From: GCA-2862585 sp965661345
GTDB lineage: Bacteria > Bacteroidota > Bacteroidia > Flavobacteriales > UBA7312
Assembly: GCA_965661345.1 (NCBI GenBank)
Contig: CBFIDK010000019.1
Coordinates: 1-16,691, forward strand
Direction: 5' to 3'
DNA length: 16,691 nucleotides
The notes below the pieces were generated by a model. It was not told the origin of the DNA, did no database searches, and worked only from the letters and a program-made list of their open reading frames with translations. How positions within the stretch are numbered: the stretch's first letter is position 1; each line of letters starts with the position of its first letter. This document shows positions 8,530-16,043 of this stretch, piece by piece. A program made the translations under genes and the position numbers.

Positions 8530-9200
8530 TTTTTTTCGCATTCTTTCCAAATGCTGTCTTTAGGAGTAGGGGCAGTAATACTTATGGCTTCTTTTTTTAC
8601 AGGATGAATAAATTCAATTTTACGAGCATGTAAGTGTATACTTGCGTCTTTATTCGTTCTATTAAACCCGTATTTGATGTCTCCTTTAATAGGGGAGCCA
8701 ATTTTAGATAATTGCACCCTAATTTGATGATGTCTGCCCGTTTTAGGATACACTTCTATTAAATGATAATTATCCAGAGATTTCAAAAATGTATAGCTTA
8801 ACTCAGACAGTAAACTGCCATTTTCTTGGCGCTCAAAAGCAGTAGATTTATTTTTAGCTGAGTTTTTCTTTAGGTAATGGGTAAGTGTGGCTGAAGGGTG
8901 TTTGGGTTTGTTTTTTACAATTGCCCAGTACGTTTTTTGAATGGTTTTTTCTTTGAACATATTGTTCAACCTACTTAAAGATTTACTGGTTTTGGCAAAT
9001 AAAACCACACCACTTACTGGTCTATCAAGTCGGTGAACTACACCGAGAAATACATCGCCAGGTTTATTGTATTTTTTCTTTAGAAAATCTTTTACAAATT
9101 CAGGCAAGGGTTTATCGCCAGTCTTATCGCCCTGAACAATGTCTGAGGGCTTTTTATTGACCGCAATGATATGATTATCCTCATAAAGGACCTCAATCAT
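8526..9200 (-). CDS. RluA-family RNA pseudouridine synthase (short form, no S4 domain)
   Basis: Predicted to isomerise uridine to pseudouridine in rRNA or tRNA. The 224-residue protein has the family core: EDNHIIAVNKKP near the N-terminus, VVHRLDRPVSGVVLFAK with catalytic Asp59, and TGRHHQIRVQLSKIGSPIKG near 154-173. It lacks the N-terminal S4 RNA-binding domain of RluC/RluD, so it resembles the compact RluA/TruC-like group. The target site cannot be told from sequence alone. The ATG overlaps the stop of panB by one base (TAATG on the minus strand), which suggests coupled translation. Its TAG stop overlaps the priA stop. No terminator is visible beyond it. Confidence 0.93.
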   Translation of the reverse strand: MIEVLYEDNHIIAVNKKPSDIVQGDKTGDKPLPEFVKDFLKKKYNKPGDVFLGVVHRLDRPVSGVVLFAKTSKSLSRLNNMFKEKTIQKTYWAIVKNKPKHPSATLTHYLKKNSAKNKSTAFERQENGSLLSELSYTFLKSLDNYHLIEVYPKTGRHHQIRVQLSKIGSPIKGDIKYGFNRTNKDASIHLHARKIEFIHPVKKEAISITAPTPKDSIWKECEKN

Positions 9201-10018
9201 TAATACTGTTCTTTTTCGTTAGGAAAATCTTTTGACTTGACATCAGAGACGTATTGACCAACAGCTGATTGAATGTCTTGGTATAAATTCAAATAACGCC
9301 TTAGAAAACGAGGACTAAACTCATGAGTCATTCCAATCATGTCATGAAGTACTAATACCTGTCCATCAACCTCATTACCAGCGCCAATACCAATTACTGG
9401 TATAGTTAGTTTTTTCGCAACTTCTGAAGCTAGTTTTGAAGGTATTTTCTCTAAAACTAAAGCAAAGCAACCAGCTTCCTCAAGAAGTAGAGCGTCTTCA
9501 ATGAGTTTTTTTGCTTCAGCTTCTTCTTTAGCTCTGACGGTATATGTTCCAAATTTATAAATGGATTGGGGTGTTAGTCCAAGGTGTCCCATAACAGGAA
9601 TCCCAGCCGTTAAAATACGTTCAATGGACTCAATAATCTCTTTGCCACCTTCTAATTTGACTGAATGAGCTCCAGACTCTTTCATTATCTTAATGGCAGA
9701 ATTTAGAGCTTCTTTGGAGTTTCCTTGATAGCTACCAAAGGGCATGTCGGCAACAATTAACGCTCTGTCAACTGCTCTGACAACGGATGCGGTATGGTAT
9801 ATCATTTGGTCAAGTGTAATGGGTAGGGTGGTTTCATGACCAGCCATTACGTTAGAAGCTGAATCGCCTACTAATATTACATCTACTCCACCTGAGTCTA
9901 CAATTTTCGCAAGGGTGTAATCGTAAGCAGTGAGCATAGAAATCTTCTCCTTGTTTTGTTTCATTTCAAGAAGAGAGTGAGTCGTTATTTTTTTATAAAC
10001 TTTCTTATGAACTGACAT
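9200..10018 (-). CDS. panB: 3-methyl-2-oxobutanoate hydroxymethyltransferase
   Basis: PanB transfers a hydroxymethyl group from 5,10-methylene-tetrahydrofolate to 3-methyl-2-oxobutanoate, giving ketopantoate, the first committed step of pantothenate and CoA synthesis in the cytoplasm. The 272-residue protein has LTAYDYTLAKIVDSGGVD and VGDSASNVMAGHETTLPITL. Comparison with E. coli PanB places the metal ligands at Asp52, Asp91 and Glu123 and the catalytic Glu at 190 (in VLEKIP). IGIGAGNEVDGQVLVLHDMI near 210-228 is also typical. The start is 2 nt after the stop of the upstream SPOR-protein gene and its stop overlaps the next start, so it is the middle gene of a packed transcription unit. No panC or panD is in the window. 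Confidence 0.97.
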   Translation of the reverse strand: MSVHKKVYKKITTHSLLEMKQNKEKISMLTAYDYTLAKIVDSGGVDVILVGDSASNVMAGHETTLPITLDQMIYHTASVVRAVDRALIVADMPFGSYQGNSKEALNSAIKIMKESGAHSVKLEGGKEIIESIERILTAGIPVMGHLGLTPQSIYKFGTYTVRAKEEAEAKKLIEDALLLEEAGCFALVLEKIPSKLASEVAKKLTIPVIGIGAGNEVDGQVLVLHDMIGMTHEFSPRFLRRYLNLYQDIQSAVGQYVSDVKSKDFPNEKEQY

Positions 10019-10020
10019 TG

Positions 10021-12381
10021 TTAAAATTTTACGATGAAGGAATCTTCGAACCCTTTTTCACGCATTTTAACTAAATATGTTCTTGCTGAACTAAAATTAT
10101 TGAACTTACCAGAGATATAAATGATCTGTTGGTTTTTAGTATAAATGGTGGATACGTCTTCTAATCCTTCAATATCAATTAAGTCATCAAATATACCTAA
10201 TTGTACTCTATAAATTATACTATCATTACTTTTAGAACTAATTTCTCCCAAATTGAAGTTTAGAATTTCATTTTGGTACTGCTTATTTTTTTCTTTTTCG
10301 AGCTGATACGATTCAGCAAACTGCGAGGCTATCAACTTCTGACGTTCTATTTGAACTTTTACGGTTTTATTTTCAAGTAAAGCTTTTCCTCTTTCTTCCT
10401 CTGCGCTTTTTAGCTTTTGTGTTAGAGAAGCAATTTCATCTTCGTTAGTTTTGATTTTAGTGTTTTGTTGCTGAACTTTATTGCTTAGAGTTGCAATTTG
10501 ACCGTTCAGTTCTTGAAAAGATACTACTTGTTTTTCTAGGTCGTTTAACTGTTTTGTCTTTTTAGCTAGACTAGCATTTGTTTTATCTAGTAGAAGTTGA
10601 TTTTTTTCAAACTCCTTTTCGATGTTTTTATATTTGCTAAGTTCAGAATTTAAAGTGGTTACCTTTGAGTTTAAAGTCGCTATCTTATTGTTTAAAACAG
10701 AATTGGCACTTTCCATTTCGATAAAGCCATTTTTAAAATCATTTAAATCATTTTTCAATTGTGAGGATTCACTGAGTTTGCTATTTGTAATAGCGAGAGA
10801 TTTACTTAATTTATCATTTTCATTTTGTAATCTAAGTGAATTTTTTTTCTGTTCTTCGAGTTCATTTTTTGTCGAAGTGAGCGCTGCACTAAGTTGAGTT
10901 ACTTTTTTACTCAGTTCATCTGAATTTTTATTTGCAGTATCAAGTTGCTTAACTTTTTGATTCAAGGAAGTGTTTTGACTTTTAAGCTTGTTTAATTCAC
11001 TTTGAATAGCGCTTTTACTTTTAGATAGTTCTGCATTAGAAGCTGTTTTGGCTGCCAATTCACTTTTTGTTTCATTAAGTGATTTTGTTAAGCTATTAAT
11101 TTCACTTTTTGCAGTTAAAGACGCTTGTGTTTTTTTCTGTAAATCGCTTTTAAGGGTATTATTCTGTTCAGAAACATTTTTGTACTGCAGTAATTTTTGA
11201 TTGATTGCAGTATTCTCTTTTTGTAAGTCGGAGTAATTGTCTAGTTTATTTCTTAAAGTTGAATTTTGAGTTTCGAGTTCTTTGATTTTCAGATTCTCTT
11301 GAGTAAGTAATGAATTCTTCTTCTCTAGTTCGGTTATGATTTTTGTCTTTTCAGCCAAGCTTTTGTTTTGAATTTCGAGTTCTTTGATTTTCAGATTCTC
11401 TTGAGTAAGTAATGAATTCTTCTTCTCTAGTTCAGTTATGATTTTTGTCTTTTCAGCTATGCTTTTAGTTTGATTTTCTTTCAACAACTTATTTTCAGTT
11501 TCTAGAGAGTAAATCTTCTTTGATTGATCATTTATTACCCTATCTCTATTTTTAATCAGCTCTACTTTTTCTTGTTCTAATTCAGAAATCTGTTTTGTTT
11601 TTTCAGCAATTACAGAGGAGTTGTTTTCTACCTCGAGTTTATATTCCTTTTCTAATCTGGAAAGTTTTTTGGAGTTAGAATTTAATTTATCGATTTTACT
11701 TTCGAGGACTTTAAGCTTATCGGAAGATTTGTCTGTACTCTTCTTTAAAATCGTAACGAAGTCAATTCTTGACTGTGCGTTCGGCCCTACTAAAAAGCCA
11801 AATTTGCCAACTTTTAGTTCAGGAACTTCATAAGTAGCTGCTAAATTATTATTTATGAAGATACTATAAGATGAATAGGTGTAGATAACATCAATGAAAT
11901 TATACACAGAATTATCATTAACAATCTTATTTTTCACCCACCCCATGTCTTCCTCTGAGCCACTCAAAAATTTTGATGTTTGTGACATTATTTTTCTGAC
12001 ACGATATTCCTTTTTGCCATTAATTTCAATTCCGAGACATTCAGAATTGTCATCAGACATATTGATAATTATCCCAGAATAGGAGTCTCTTTTCAGGGAT
12101 GGACCCATTTTTATGGCTGTTTTTATCCTGTATGCTTTTGGTAAATCTATATTTTTAGAGAGGGTAATAAAATCTGTATTCTGATTGTTCCTGTTCAAGT
12201 ATAAATCACCTTCGTCGATAACGATATAATTCTCTTTATCTACAATAGAAAGAAAAGCGTCGCTTTCAGCGTTGAAGCTTTCGGAAAACACTTCGTCTTC
12301 GAAAGATGACAAAGAAATGGATTGAGTATAGGCGGAAAAAGATAAGACTAAACCTAACAATAAGTTAATTAATTTTTTCAT
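10021..12381 (-). CDS. Secreted coiled-coil protein with lectin-like N-terminal domain and C-terminal SPOR-like domain
   Basis: A 786-residue protein I cannot assign to a named family. Residues 1-20 are a signal peptide with likely cleavage after AYTQ. Residues about 30-212 look like a beta-sandwich of the LamG/DUF1080 (concanavalin-like) type, with strands such as YSGIIINMSDDNSECLGIEI and VGKFGFLVGPNAQSRIDFVT. Residues about 218-710 are a very long coiled coil dominated by Lys, Glu, Asn, Ser and Leu. Residues about 720-786 resemble a SPOR domain: YRVQLGIFDD at the start, IIYISGKFNNFSSARTYLVK, then GFEDSFIVKF. SPOR domains usually bind denuded septal peptidoglycan, so a periplasmic envelope or division role is a fair inference. 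No transmembrane anchor is seen after the signal peptide. It heads the panB-rlu unit. The coil carries a recent internal duplication (11263-11466). Confidence 0.85.
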   Translation of the reverse strand: MKKLINLLLGLVLSFSAYTQSISLSSFEDEVFSESFNAESDAFLSIVDKENYIVIDEGDLYLNRNNQNTDFITLSKNIDLPKAYRIKTAIKMGPSLKRDSYSGIIINMSDDNSECLGIEINGKKEYRVRKIMSQTSKFLSGSEEDMGWVKNKIVNDNSVYNFIDVIYTYSSYSIFINNNLAATYEVPELKVGKFGFLVGPNAQSRIDFVTILKKSTDKSSDKLKVLESKIDKLNSNSKKLSRLEKEYKLEVENNSSVIAEKTKQISELEQEKVELIKNRDRVINDQSKKIYSLETENKLLKENQTKSIAEKTKIITELEKKNSLLTQENLKIKELEIQNKSLAEKTKIITELEKKNSLLTQENLKIKELETQNSTLRNKLDNYSDLQKENTAINQKLLQYKNVSEQNNTLKSDLQKKTQASLTAKSEINSLTKSLNETKSELAAKTASNAELSKSKSAIQSELNKLKSQNTSLNQKVKQLDTANKNSDELSKKVTQLSAALTSTKNELEEQKKNSLRLQNENDKLSKSLAITNSKLSESSQLKNDLNDFKNGFIEMESANSVLNNKIATLNSKVTTLNSELSKYKNIEKEFEKNQLLLDKTNASLAKKTKQLNDLEKQVVSFQELNGQIATLSNKVQQQNTKIKTNEDEIASLTQKLKSAEEERGKALLENKTVKVQIERQKLIASQFAESYQLEKEKNKQYQNEILNFNLGEISSKSNDSIIYRVQLGIFDDLIDIEGLEDVSTIYTKNQQIIYISGKFNNFSSARTYLVKMREKGFEDSFIVKF
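11263..11466 (-). repeat. 102-bp tandem duplication in the coiled-coil gene
   Basis: Two adjacent 102-bp units (11263-11364 and 11365-11466) match at 97 of 102 positions by my count. They encode 34-residue units at residues 306-339 and 340-373 (core KTKIITELEKKNSLLTQENL) that differ at only two residues. A third, decayed relative starts near residue 257 (VIAEKTKQISELEQEK). The duplication preserves reading frame. Confidence 0.95.
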
Positions 12382-12403
12382 AGCAAAATATTAGTTGTGT
12401 GCA

Positions 12404-12411
12404 CAAATGTA
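12404..12411 (-). promoter_or_regulatory. TAnnTTTG box for the SPOR-protein/panB/rlu unit
   Basis: Read on the minus strand this is TACATTTG, an exact TAnnTTTG match, 22 nt before the ATG at 12381. The extended form TACATTTGT is the same as the box before priA. No good -33 TTG is visible at the standard distance, so the call is tentative. Confidence 0.4.
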
Positions 12412-12437
12412 CTAAGTGTTATTTGGAATTAAAAGTA

Positions 12438-12445
12438 TAAATTTG
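12438..12445 (+). promoter_or_regulatory. TAnnTTTG box directly before the lipoprotein gene
   Basis: TAAATTTG is an exact -7 consensus match ending 5 nt before the ATG at 12451. A TTG at 12423-12425 is only 12 nt upstream, shorter than usual spacing. Use of this box would give a leaderless or nearly leaderless mRNA. Confidence 0.4.
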
Positions 12446-12450
12446 CACTT

Positions 12451-13506
12451 ATGAAAAAAAGTTATTTACTATTTTTTTTAGTAATGGCAATCTTATCAGC
12501 TTGTGAAACCGATTTTGAGGTTAATGCACCATGGAAAGAAACTGCAATTGTATATGGTTTACTAGATCAAACAGCCGACACTCAGAAGGTAATAATTTAT
12601 AAAGCGTTTTTGGGCCAAGAAAGTGCTTACACTATGGCGCAAGAGCCAGATTCGTTTTATTATGCCGAAGGACAATTAGACGTCTTGTTGTACGGTGTAA
12701 ATTCTGATGACGATACAATCCAAACAATAACGCTTGAGTATAACTTATCAAATAATAGATTTTCAACGGGTTTCGACACTATTTTCTCAACGGAATATTC
12801 TGTAGAGTATGTTACTGCTGAACCCCTTGATGAATCCTTAGTGTATCATTTGTACATTCACAATATTGAGAGTGGGTATGAGGCGCGTTCAAAAACGGCT
12901 TTAATAGAACCTTTAGAAATTAATCGAGGCTTTACTGATGAGATTAAATTTTTCAAAAACAACGAGTATAGAAATCATAGACTACAATGGTCTTCATCTA
13001 GAAACGGGAAAATTTACAGGCCGTATTTAAGGTTTTACTATTATGAGCGTAACGTTACCACTGGTGAAGTGGTGCGTAAGTTTATTGATAAGTCGTACTC
13101 TCAAATGTATTCTAGTAATTCATCTGGCGGTAGTGATATGGAGCTTTACATAACAGGAGAAAGTTTTTACTTTTTTGTTAAAAACACTATATCTGAGGAA
13201 ATAAACATTCAGCGTATTAACGCTAAATTCTTAGAAGATGGCTTTGTAGAATATGACTACTGGCATGGAGGTATCGATTTTCTATTTCTTGTTGGCGGAG
13301 TTGATGTTGCACAGTATATTGAAATAAATAACCTACCGTCCTTAATCTTTCAGGATCCACCCACTTTTACCAATATCGAAAACGGAAAAGGGGTGTTCTC
13401 GTCTAGGCTTCATGCTCAGCAAACTGGTAAATACCTCGATGTCAATTCTTTAATAGAGCTATCGAATGGTGAATTAACCAATCAGTTGAACTTTTTAGAA
13501 CCCTAA
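12451..13506 (+). CDS. Putative lipoprotein of unknown function
   Basis: A 351-residue protein I do not recognise with confidence. The N-terminus is a lipoprotein signal with lipobox LSAC, so Cys18 would be lipidated. The residues after it (E-T-D-F-E) are acidic, which in some Bacteroidota favours export of the lipoprotein to the outer surface; that is inference. The mature part is Tyr/Phe-rich with alternating beta-strand character, for example KETAIVYGLLDQTADTQKVI, IYRPYLRFYYYERNVTTGEV and AQYIEINNLPSLIFQDPP. The layout recalls DUF4249-like lipoproteins of Bacteroidota, but I cannot confirm that. It is divergent from the SPOR-protein operon across a 69-bp gap and lies 110 nt upstream of dnaK on the same strand, with no terminator visible between them. 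Confidence 0.8.
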   Translation: MKKSYLLFFLVMAILSACETDFEVNAPWKETAIVYGLLDQTADTQKVIIYKAFLGQESAYTMAQEPDSFYYAEGQLDVLLYGVNSDDDTIQTITLEYNLSNNRFSTGFDTIFSTEYSVEYVTAEPLDESLVYHLYIHNIESGYEARSKTALIEPLEINRGFTDEIKFFKNNEYRNHRLQWSSSRNGKIYRPYLRFYYYERNVTTGEVVRKFIDKSYSQMYSSNSSGGSDMELYITGESFYFFVKNTISEEINIQRINAKFLEDGFVEYDYWHGGIDFLFLVGGVDVAQYIEINNLPSLIFQDPPTFTNIENGKGVFSSRLHAQQTGKYLDVNSLIELSNGELTNQLNFLEP

Positions 13507-13549
13507 ATCTGTCATTCTGTCTTTGTTTTCTGAACTTATGTCATCTGTT

Positions 13550-13578
13550 TTGATGTTGGCATGAACTTTGTGTATAAG
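13550..13578 (+). promoter_or_regulatory. Weak candidate dnaK promoter
   Basis: TTGATG (13550-13555) and TATAAG (13573-13578) are 17 nt apart, a classic -35/-10 spacing. An alternative is GAACTTTG (13563-13570), 7 of 8 to TAnnTTTG, but without a well-spaced TTG. I see no CIRCE-type inverted repeat. The leader after this point is A-rich, as is common in Flavobacteriia, and contains a 4-bp GC hairpin (AGCG-AAACA-CGCT, 13583-13595). Confidence 0.25.
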
Positions 13579-13616
13579 TAAAAGCGAAACACGCTAAAAC
13601 ATTAAAATTATATACA

Positions 13617-15521
13617 ATGAGCAAAATTATTGGAATTGATTTAGGAACTACCAACTCATGCGTTTCTGTAATGGAAGGAAATGAGCCAGTAGTAATTCCT
13701 AATAGCGAAGGTAAAAGAACAACACCTTCAATCGTTGCTTTCGTAGAAGGTGGCGAAAGAAAAGTAGGAGACCCTGCTAAAAGACAGGCTATTACTAATC
13801 CAGAAAAAACAATCGCTTCCATCAAGCGATTTATGGGAGAATCATTCTCAAAAGTGCAGAAAGAAGCAGGGCGAGTGCCTTACAAAGTCGTGAAGGGTGA
13901 TAATGACACCCCAAGAGTTCAAATAGATGACAGAAAGTATACCCCGCAAGAAATCTCGGCGATGATACTTCAAAAAATGAAGAAAACGGCTGAAGATTAT
14001 CTTGGTCAAGAAGTAAAGGAAGCGGTAGTAACTGTACCAGCTTATTTTAACGACGCACAACGTCAGGCTACAAAAGAAGCTGGCGAAGTGGCAGGATTGA
14101 AAGTAAGCCGTATCATTAACGAGCCTACTGCTGCTGCACTTGCTTATGGACTAGACAAGTCTGATAAAGATAGAACTATTGCTGTCTTTGATTTGGGTGG
14201 TGGTACCTTTGATATCTCTGTTCTTGAGCTTGGTGATGGTGTATTTGAAGTAAAATCAACCAATGGTGACACACATCTAGGTGGTGACGATTTTGACCAA
14301 GTATTGATTGACTGGATGGCGGAAGAATTTAAATCTGATGAAAACATTGATTTAAGACAAGACCCAATGGCTTTACAGCGTTTAAAAGAAGCTGCTGAAA
14401 AAGCTAAAGTTGAGCTGTCTTCAAGTTCTCAAACAGAAATCAATTTGCCATATATTACAGCAACGGCTTCAGGTCCTAAGCACTTGGTTAGAACATTATC
14501 AAAAGCTCAATTTGAAAAATTAGCTGATCAATTGATTCAGGCAACAATAGAGCCATGCAAACAAGCTTTAAAAGATGCGGGAATGTCAGCTAGCGATATT
14601 GACGAAGTAATTTTGGTTGGTGGTTCAACACGAATTCCAGCGATTCAAAATATCGTCAAGGATTTCTTTGGTAAAGAACCATCTAAAGGTGTAAATCCTG
14701 ACGAAGTTGTAGCTATTGGTGCAGCCATTCAAGGTGGAGTACTTACAGGTGATGTAAAAGACGTTTTATTACTTGACGTAACGCCATTGTCTTTGGGAAT
14801 TGAAACTATGGGTGGCGTGATGACCAAACTTATTGAGTCTAACACCACTATTCCAACAAAGAAATCAGAAGTGTTTTCTACGGCGGCGGATAACCAACCT
14901 GCGGTTGATATTCATGTTTTACAAGGTGAAAGGCCAATGTCTGCGGATAATAAAACTATCGGACGTTTTCAATTATCTGATATTCCGCCAGCACCACGAG
15001 GAGTACCTCAGATTGAGGTGACTTTTGATATCGATGCAAACGGAATCTTAAACGTGTCTGCTAAAGACAAAGCAACAGGTAAGGAGCAAAACATTAAAAT
15101 TGAAGCGTCTTCAGGACTTTCAGATGAAGAAATTGAAAGAATGAAGAAAGAAGCTGAAGCCAATGCCGATGCCGATAAGCAAGCAAAAGAGCAAGTTGAA
15201 AAAGTCAATGCTGCTGATGCTATGATTTTCCAAACTGAAAAGCAACTTAAAGAATATGGCGAAAAGTTATCAGAGGATAAGAAAAAGCCTATTGAAGATG
15301 CTTTGGAAGGTTTGAAAAAAGCGCATGAAAGCAAAGACCTAGCCGCAATTGATGCCGCTATGGAAACTATCAATACTGCTTGGACTGCTGCTTCTGAAGA
15401 AATGTATAAAGCTACTCAAGAGCAACAAGGTGCCGATGGTGCTGCTCAGCCAAACGCTGAGGGTGGCGGTGCCGATGATGTTACAGACGTAGACTTTGAA
15501 GAAGTAAAGGAAGATAAGTAA
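13617..15521 (+). CDS. dnaK: Molecular chaperone DnaK (Hsp70)
   Basis: DnaK is the ATP-dependent cytosolic Hsp70 that binds exposed hydrophobic segments and works with DnaJ and GrpE in folding and the heat-shock response. The 634-residue protein starts MSKIIGIDLGTTNSCVSVME (first phosphate loop) and carries NEPTAAALAYG and VFDLGGGTFDISVLELGDG in the nucleotide-binding domain. The interdomain linker VLLLDVTPLSLG lies near 383-394, followed by the beta-sandwich substrate domain and helical lid. The C-terminus has a Gly/Ala/Gln-rich tail and ends EEVKEDK, the EEVK-type end usual in bacterial DnaK. Length and motifs are normal and no residue is missing. grpE and dnaJ are not adjacent. It has its own upstream gap and a strong terminator, so it is probably transcribed mostly alone. 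Confidence 0.99.
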   Translation: MSKIIGIDLGTTNSCVSVMEGNEPVVIPNSEGKRTTPSIVAFVEGGERKVGDPAKRQAITNPEKTIASIKRFMGESFSKVQKEAGRVPYKVVKGDNDTPRVQIDDRKYTPQEISAMILQKMKKTAEDYLGQEVKEAVVTVPAYFNDAQRQATKEAGEVAGLKVSRIINEPTAAALAYGLDKSDKDRTIAVFDLGGGTFDISVLELGDGVFEVKSTNGDTHLGGDDFDQVLIDWMAEEFKSDENIDLRQDPMALQRLKEAAEKAKVELSSSSQTEINLPYITATASGPKHLVRTLSKAQFEKLADQLIQATIEPCKQALKDAGMSASDIDEVILVGGSTRIPAIQNIVKDFFGKEPSKGVNPDEVVAIGAAIQGGVLTGDVKDVLLLDVTPLSLGIETMGGVMTKLIESNTTIPTKKSEVFSTAADNQPAVDIHVLQGERPMSADNKTIGRFQLSDIPPAPRGVPQIEVTFDIDANGILNVSAKDKATGKEQNIKIEASSGLSDEEIERMKKEAEANADADKQAKEQVEKVNAADAMIFQTEKQLKEYGEKLSEDKKKPIEDALEGLKKAHESKDLAAIDAAMETINTAWTAASEEMYKATQEQQGADGAAQPNAEGGGADDVTDVDFEEVKEDK

Positions 15522-15547
15522 ACTCTTATTAATTTCTTTAGTTAGTG

Positions 15548-15576
15548 AAGCCCCTCTTTTTGAGGGGCTTTTTTTT
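15548..15576 (+). terminator. Rho-independent terminator after dnaK
   Basis: AAGCCCCTC (15548-15556), a five-T loop and GAGGGGCTT (15562-15570) form a perfect 9-bp GC-rich stem followed by six more T. It lies 26 nt past the dnaK stop. The stem core GCCCCTC/GAGGGGC is repeated in the terminator at 16044-16077. Confidence 0.95.
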
Positions 15577-15608
15577 GAAAAAAAAAGTGATTAAAAAATT
15601 GCATTTTG

Positions 15609-15621
15609 TTTTTTTTTTTTT
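15609..15621 (+). repeat. Homopolymer T13 tract upstream of the small membrane protein gene
   Basis: An uninterrupted run of 13 T within a longer T-rich stretch, 73 nt before the ATG at 15694. It lies in the 172-nt gap after dnaK (15522-15693). Apart from the terminator and this tract I see no other feature there: no exact TAnnTTTG box and no ORF. Confidence 0.9.
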
Positions 15622-15693
15622 GTTTTGCAAGGTTGATTGGGGAAGTCGAAAACCAATAAAAGAGTAGACATTTTATTAAACCCTTAAAGAATT

Positions 15694-16026
15694 ATGAGAA
15701 AATCTACATTTCTTTTATTATTAAATTTATTACTATTTAATAATATCTCTTTTGCATCATTTCCTGTGATACATGATCAAGAGCTTAATCAAACTGTTAA
15801 TATTTCACAAGACCTTTCTGAGGAGGAAAGTGTTTGGACAAAAATTACAACAAAACCAGAAAAAGGTGATTTCCATTTTGGTGGTCTTCTTATTGGTTTT
15901 TTACTAGGCTTAATTGGAGTCGGTTTAGTGTATTTGTTCAGTAAAAATCCAGCGGTAAAACGTAGTAGCTGGTACGGATTAGGAATTTGGCTAATTGTAT
16001 TATTAGCTTCTGGAGGATTTAATTAA
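15694..16026 (+). CDS. Small secreted/inner-membrane protein of unknown function
   Basis: A 110-residue protein not assigned to a named family. Residues 1-21 are a signal peptide or first membrane segment (RKSTFLLLLNLLLFNNISFA). Residues 22-60 are a short polar, acidic stretch (DLSEEESVW). Residues about 62-82 form a glycine-rich hydrophobic segment, FGGLLIGFLLGLIGVGLVYL, followed by a basic loop (KNPAVKR) and a second hydrophobic segment at about 93-107 (YGLGIWLIVLLASGG). By the positive-inside rule the basic loop is likely cytoplasmic, leaving the polar N-terminal stretch in the periplasm. Small proteins of this build are common in Bacteroidota. It is insulated by terminators on both sides and so is probably monocistronic. 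The ATG is supported by the signal sequence and an A-rich leader (TTAAAGAATT). Confidence 0.8.
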   Translation: MRKSTFLLLLNLLLFNNISFASFPVIHDQELNQTVNISQDLSEEESVWTKITTKPEKGDFHFGGLLIGFLLGLIGVGLVYLFSKNPAVKRSSWYGLGIWLIVLLASGGFN

Positions 16027-16043
16027 TCACTTGTTCGAATAAT

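Noticed and set aside
11263..11466. CRISPR-like or mobile-element repeat
   Set aside because: There are only two adjacent units with no spacers, the units keep reading frame, and they encode coiled coil; this is an internal gene duplication.
10622..11833. Plus-strand frames of 70-91 codons opposite the coiled-coil gene
   Set aside because: Their Phe/Ser/Leu-rich products are the expected mirror of Lys/Glu/Asn/Leu codons on the minus strand, and they have no recognisable motif.
13507..13616. CIRCE/HrcA operator before dnaK
   Set aside because: No TTAGCACTC-type inverted repeat is present in the 110-nt gap.
15008..15373. 121-codon minus-strand frame inside dnaK
   Set aside because: It lies wholly opposite highly conserved dnaK coding sequence and shows no protein features.
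15577..15693. Small non-coding RNA in the gap after dnaK
   Set aside because: The stretch is mostly A/T homopolymer with only weak pairing (ATTGG with CCAAT) and no terminator of its own before the next gene.
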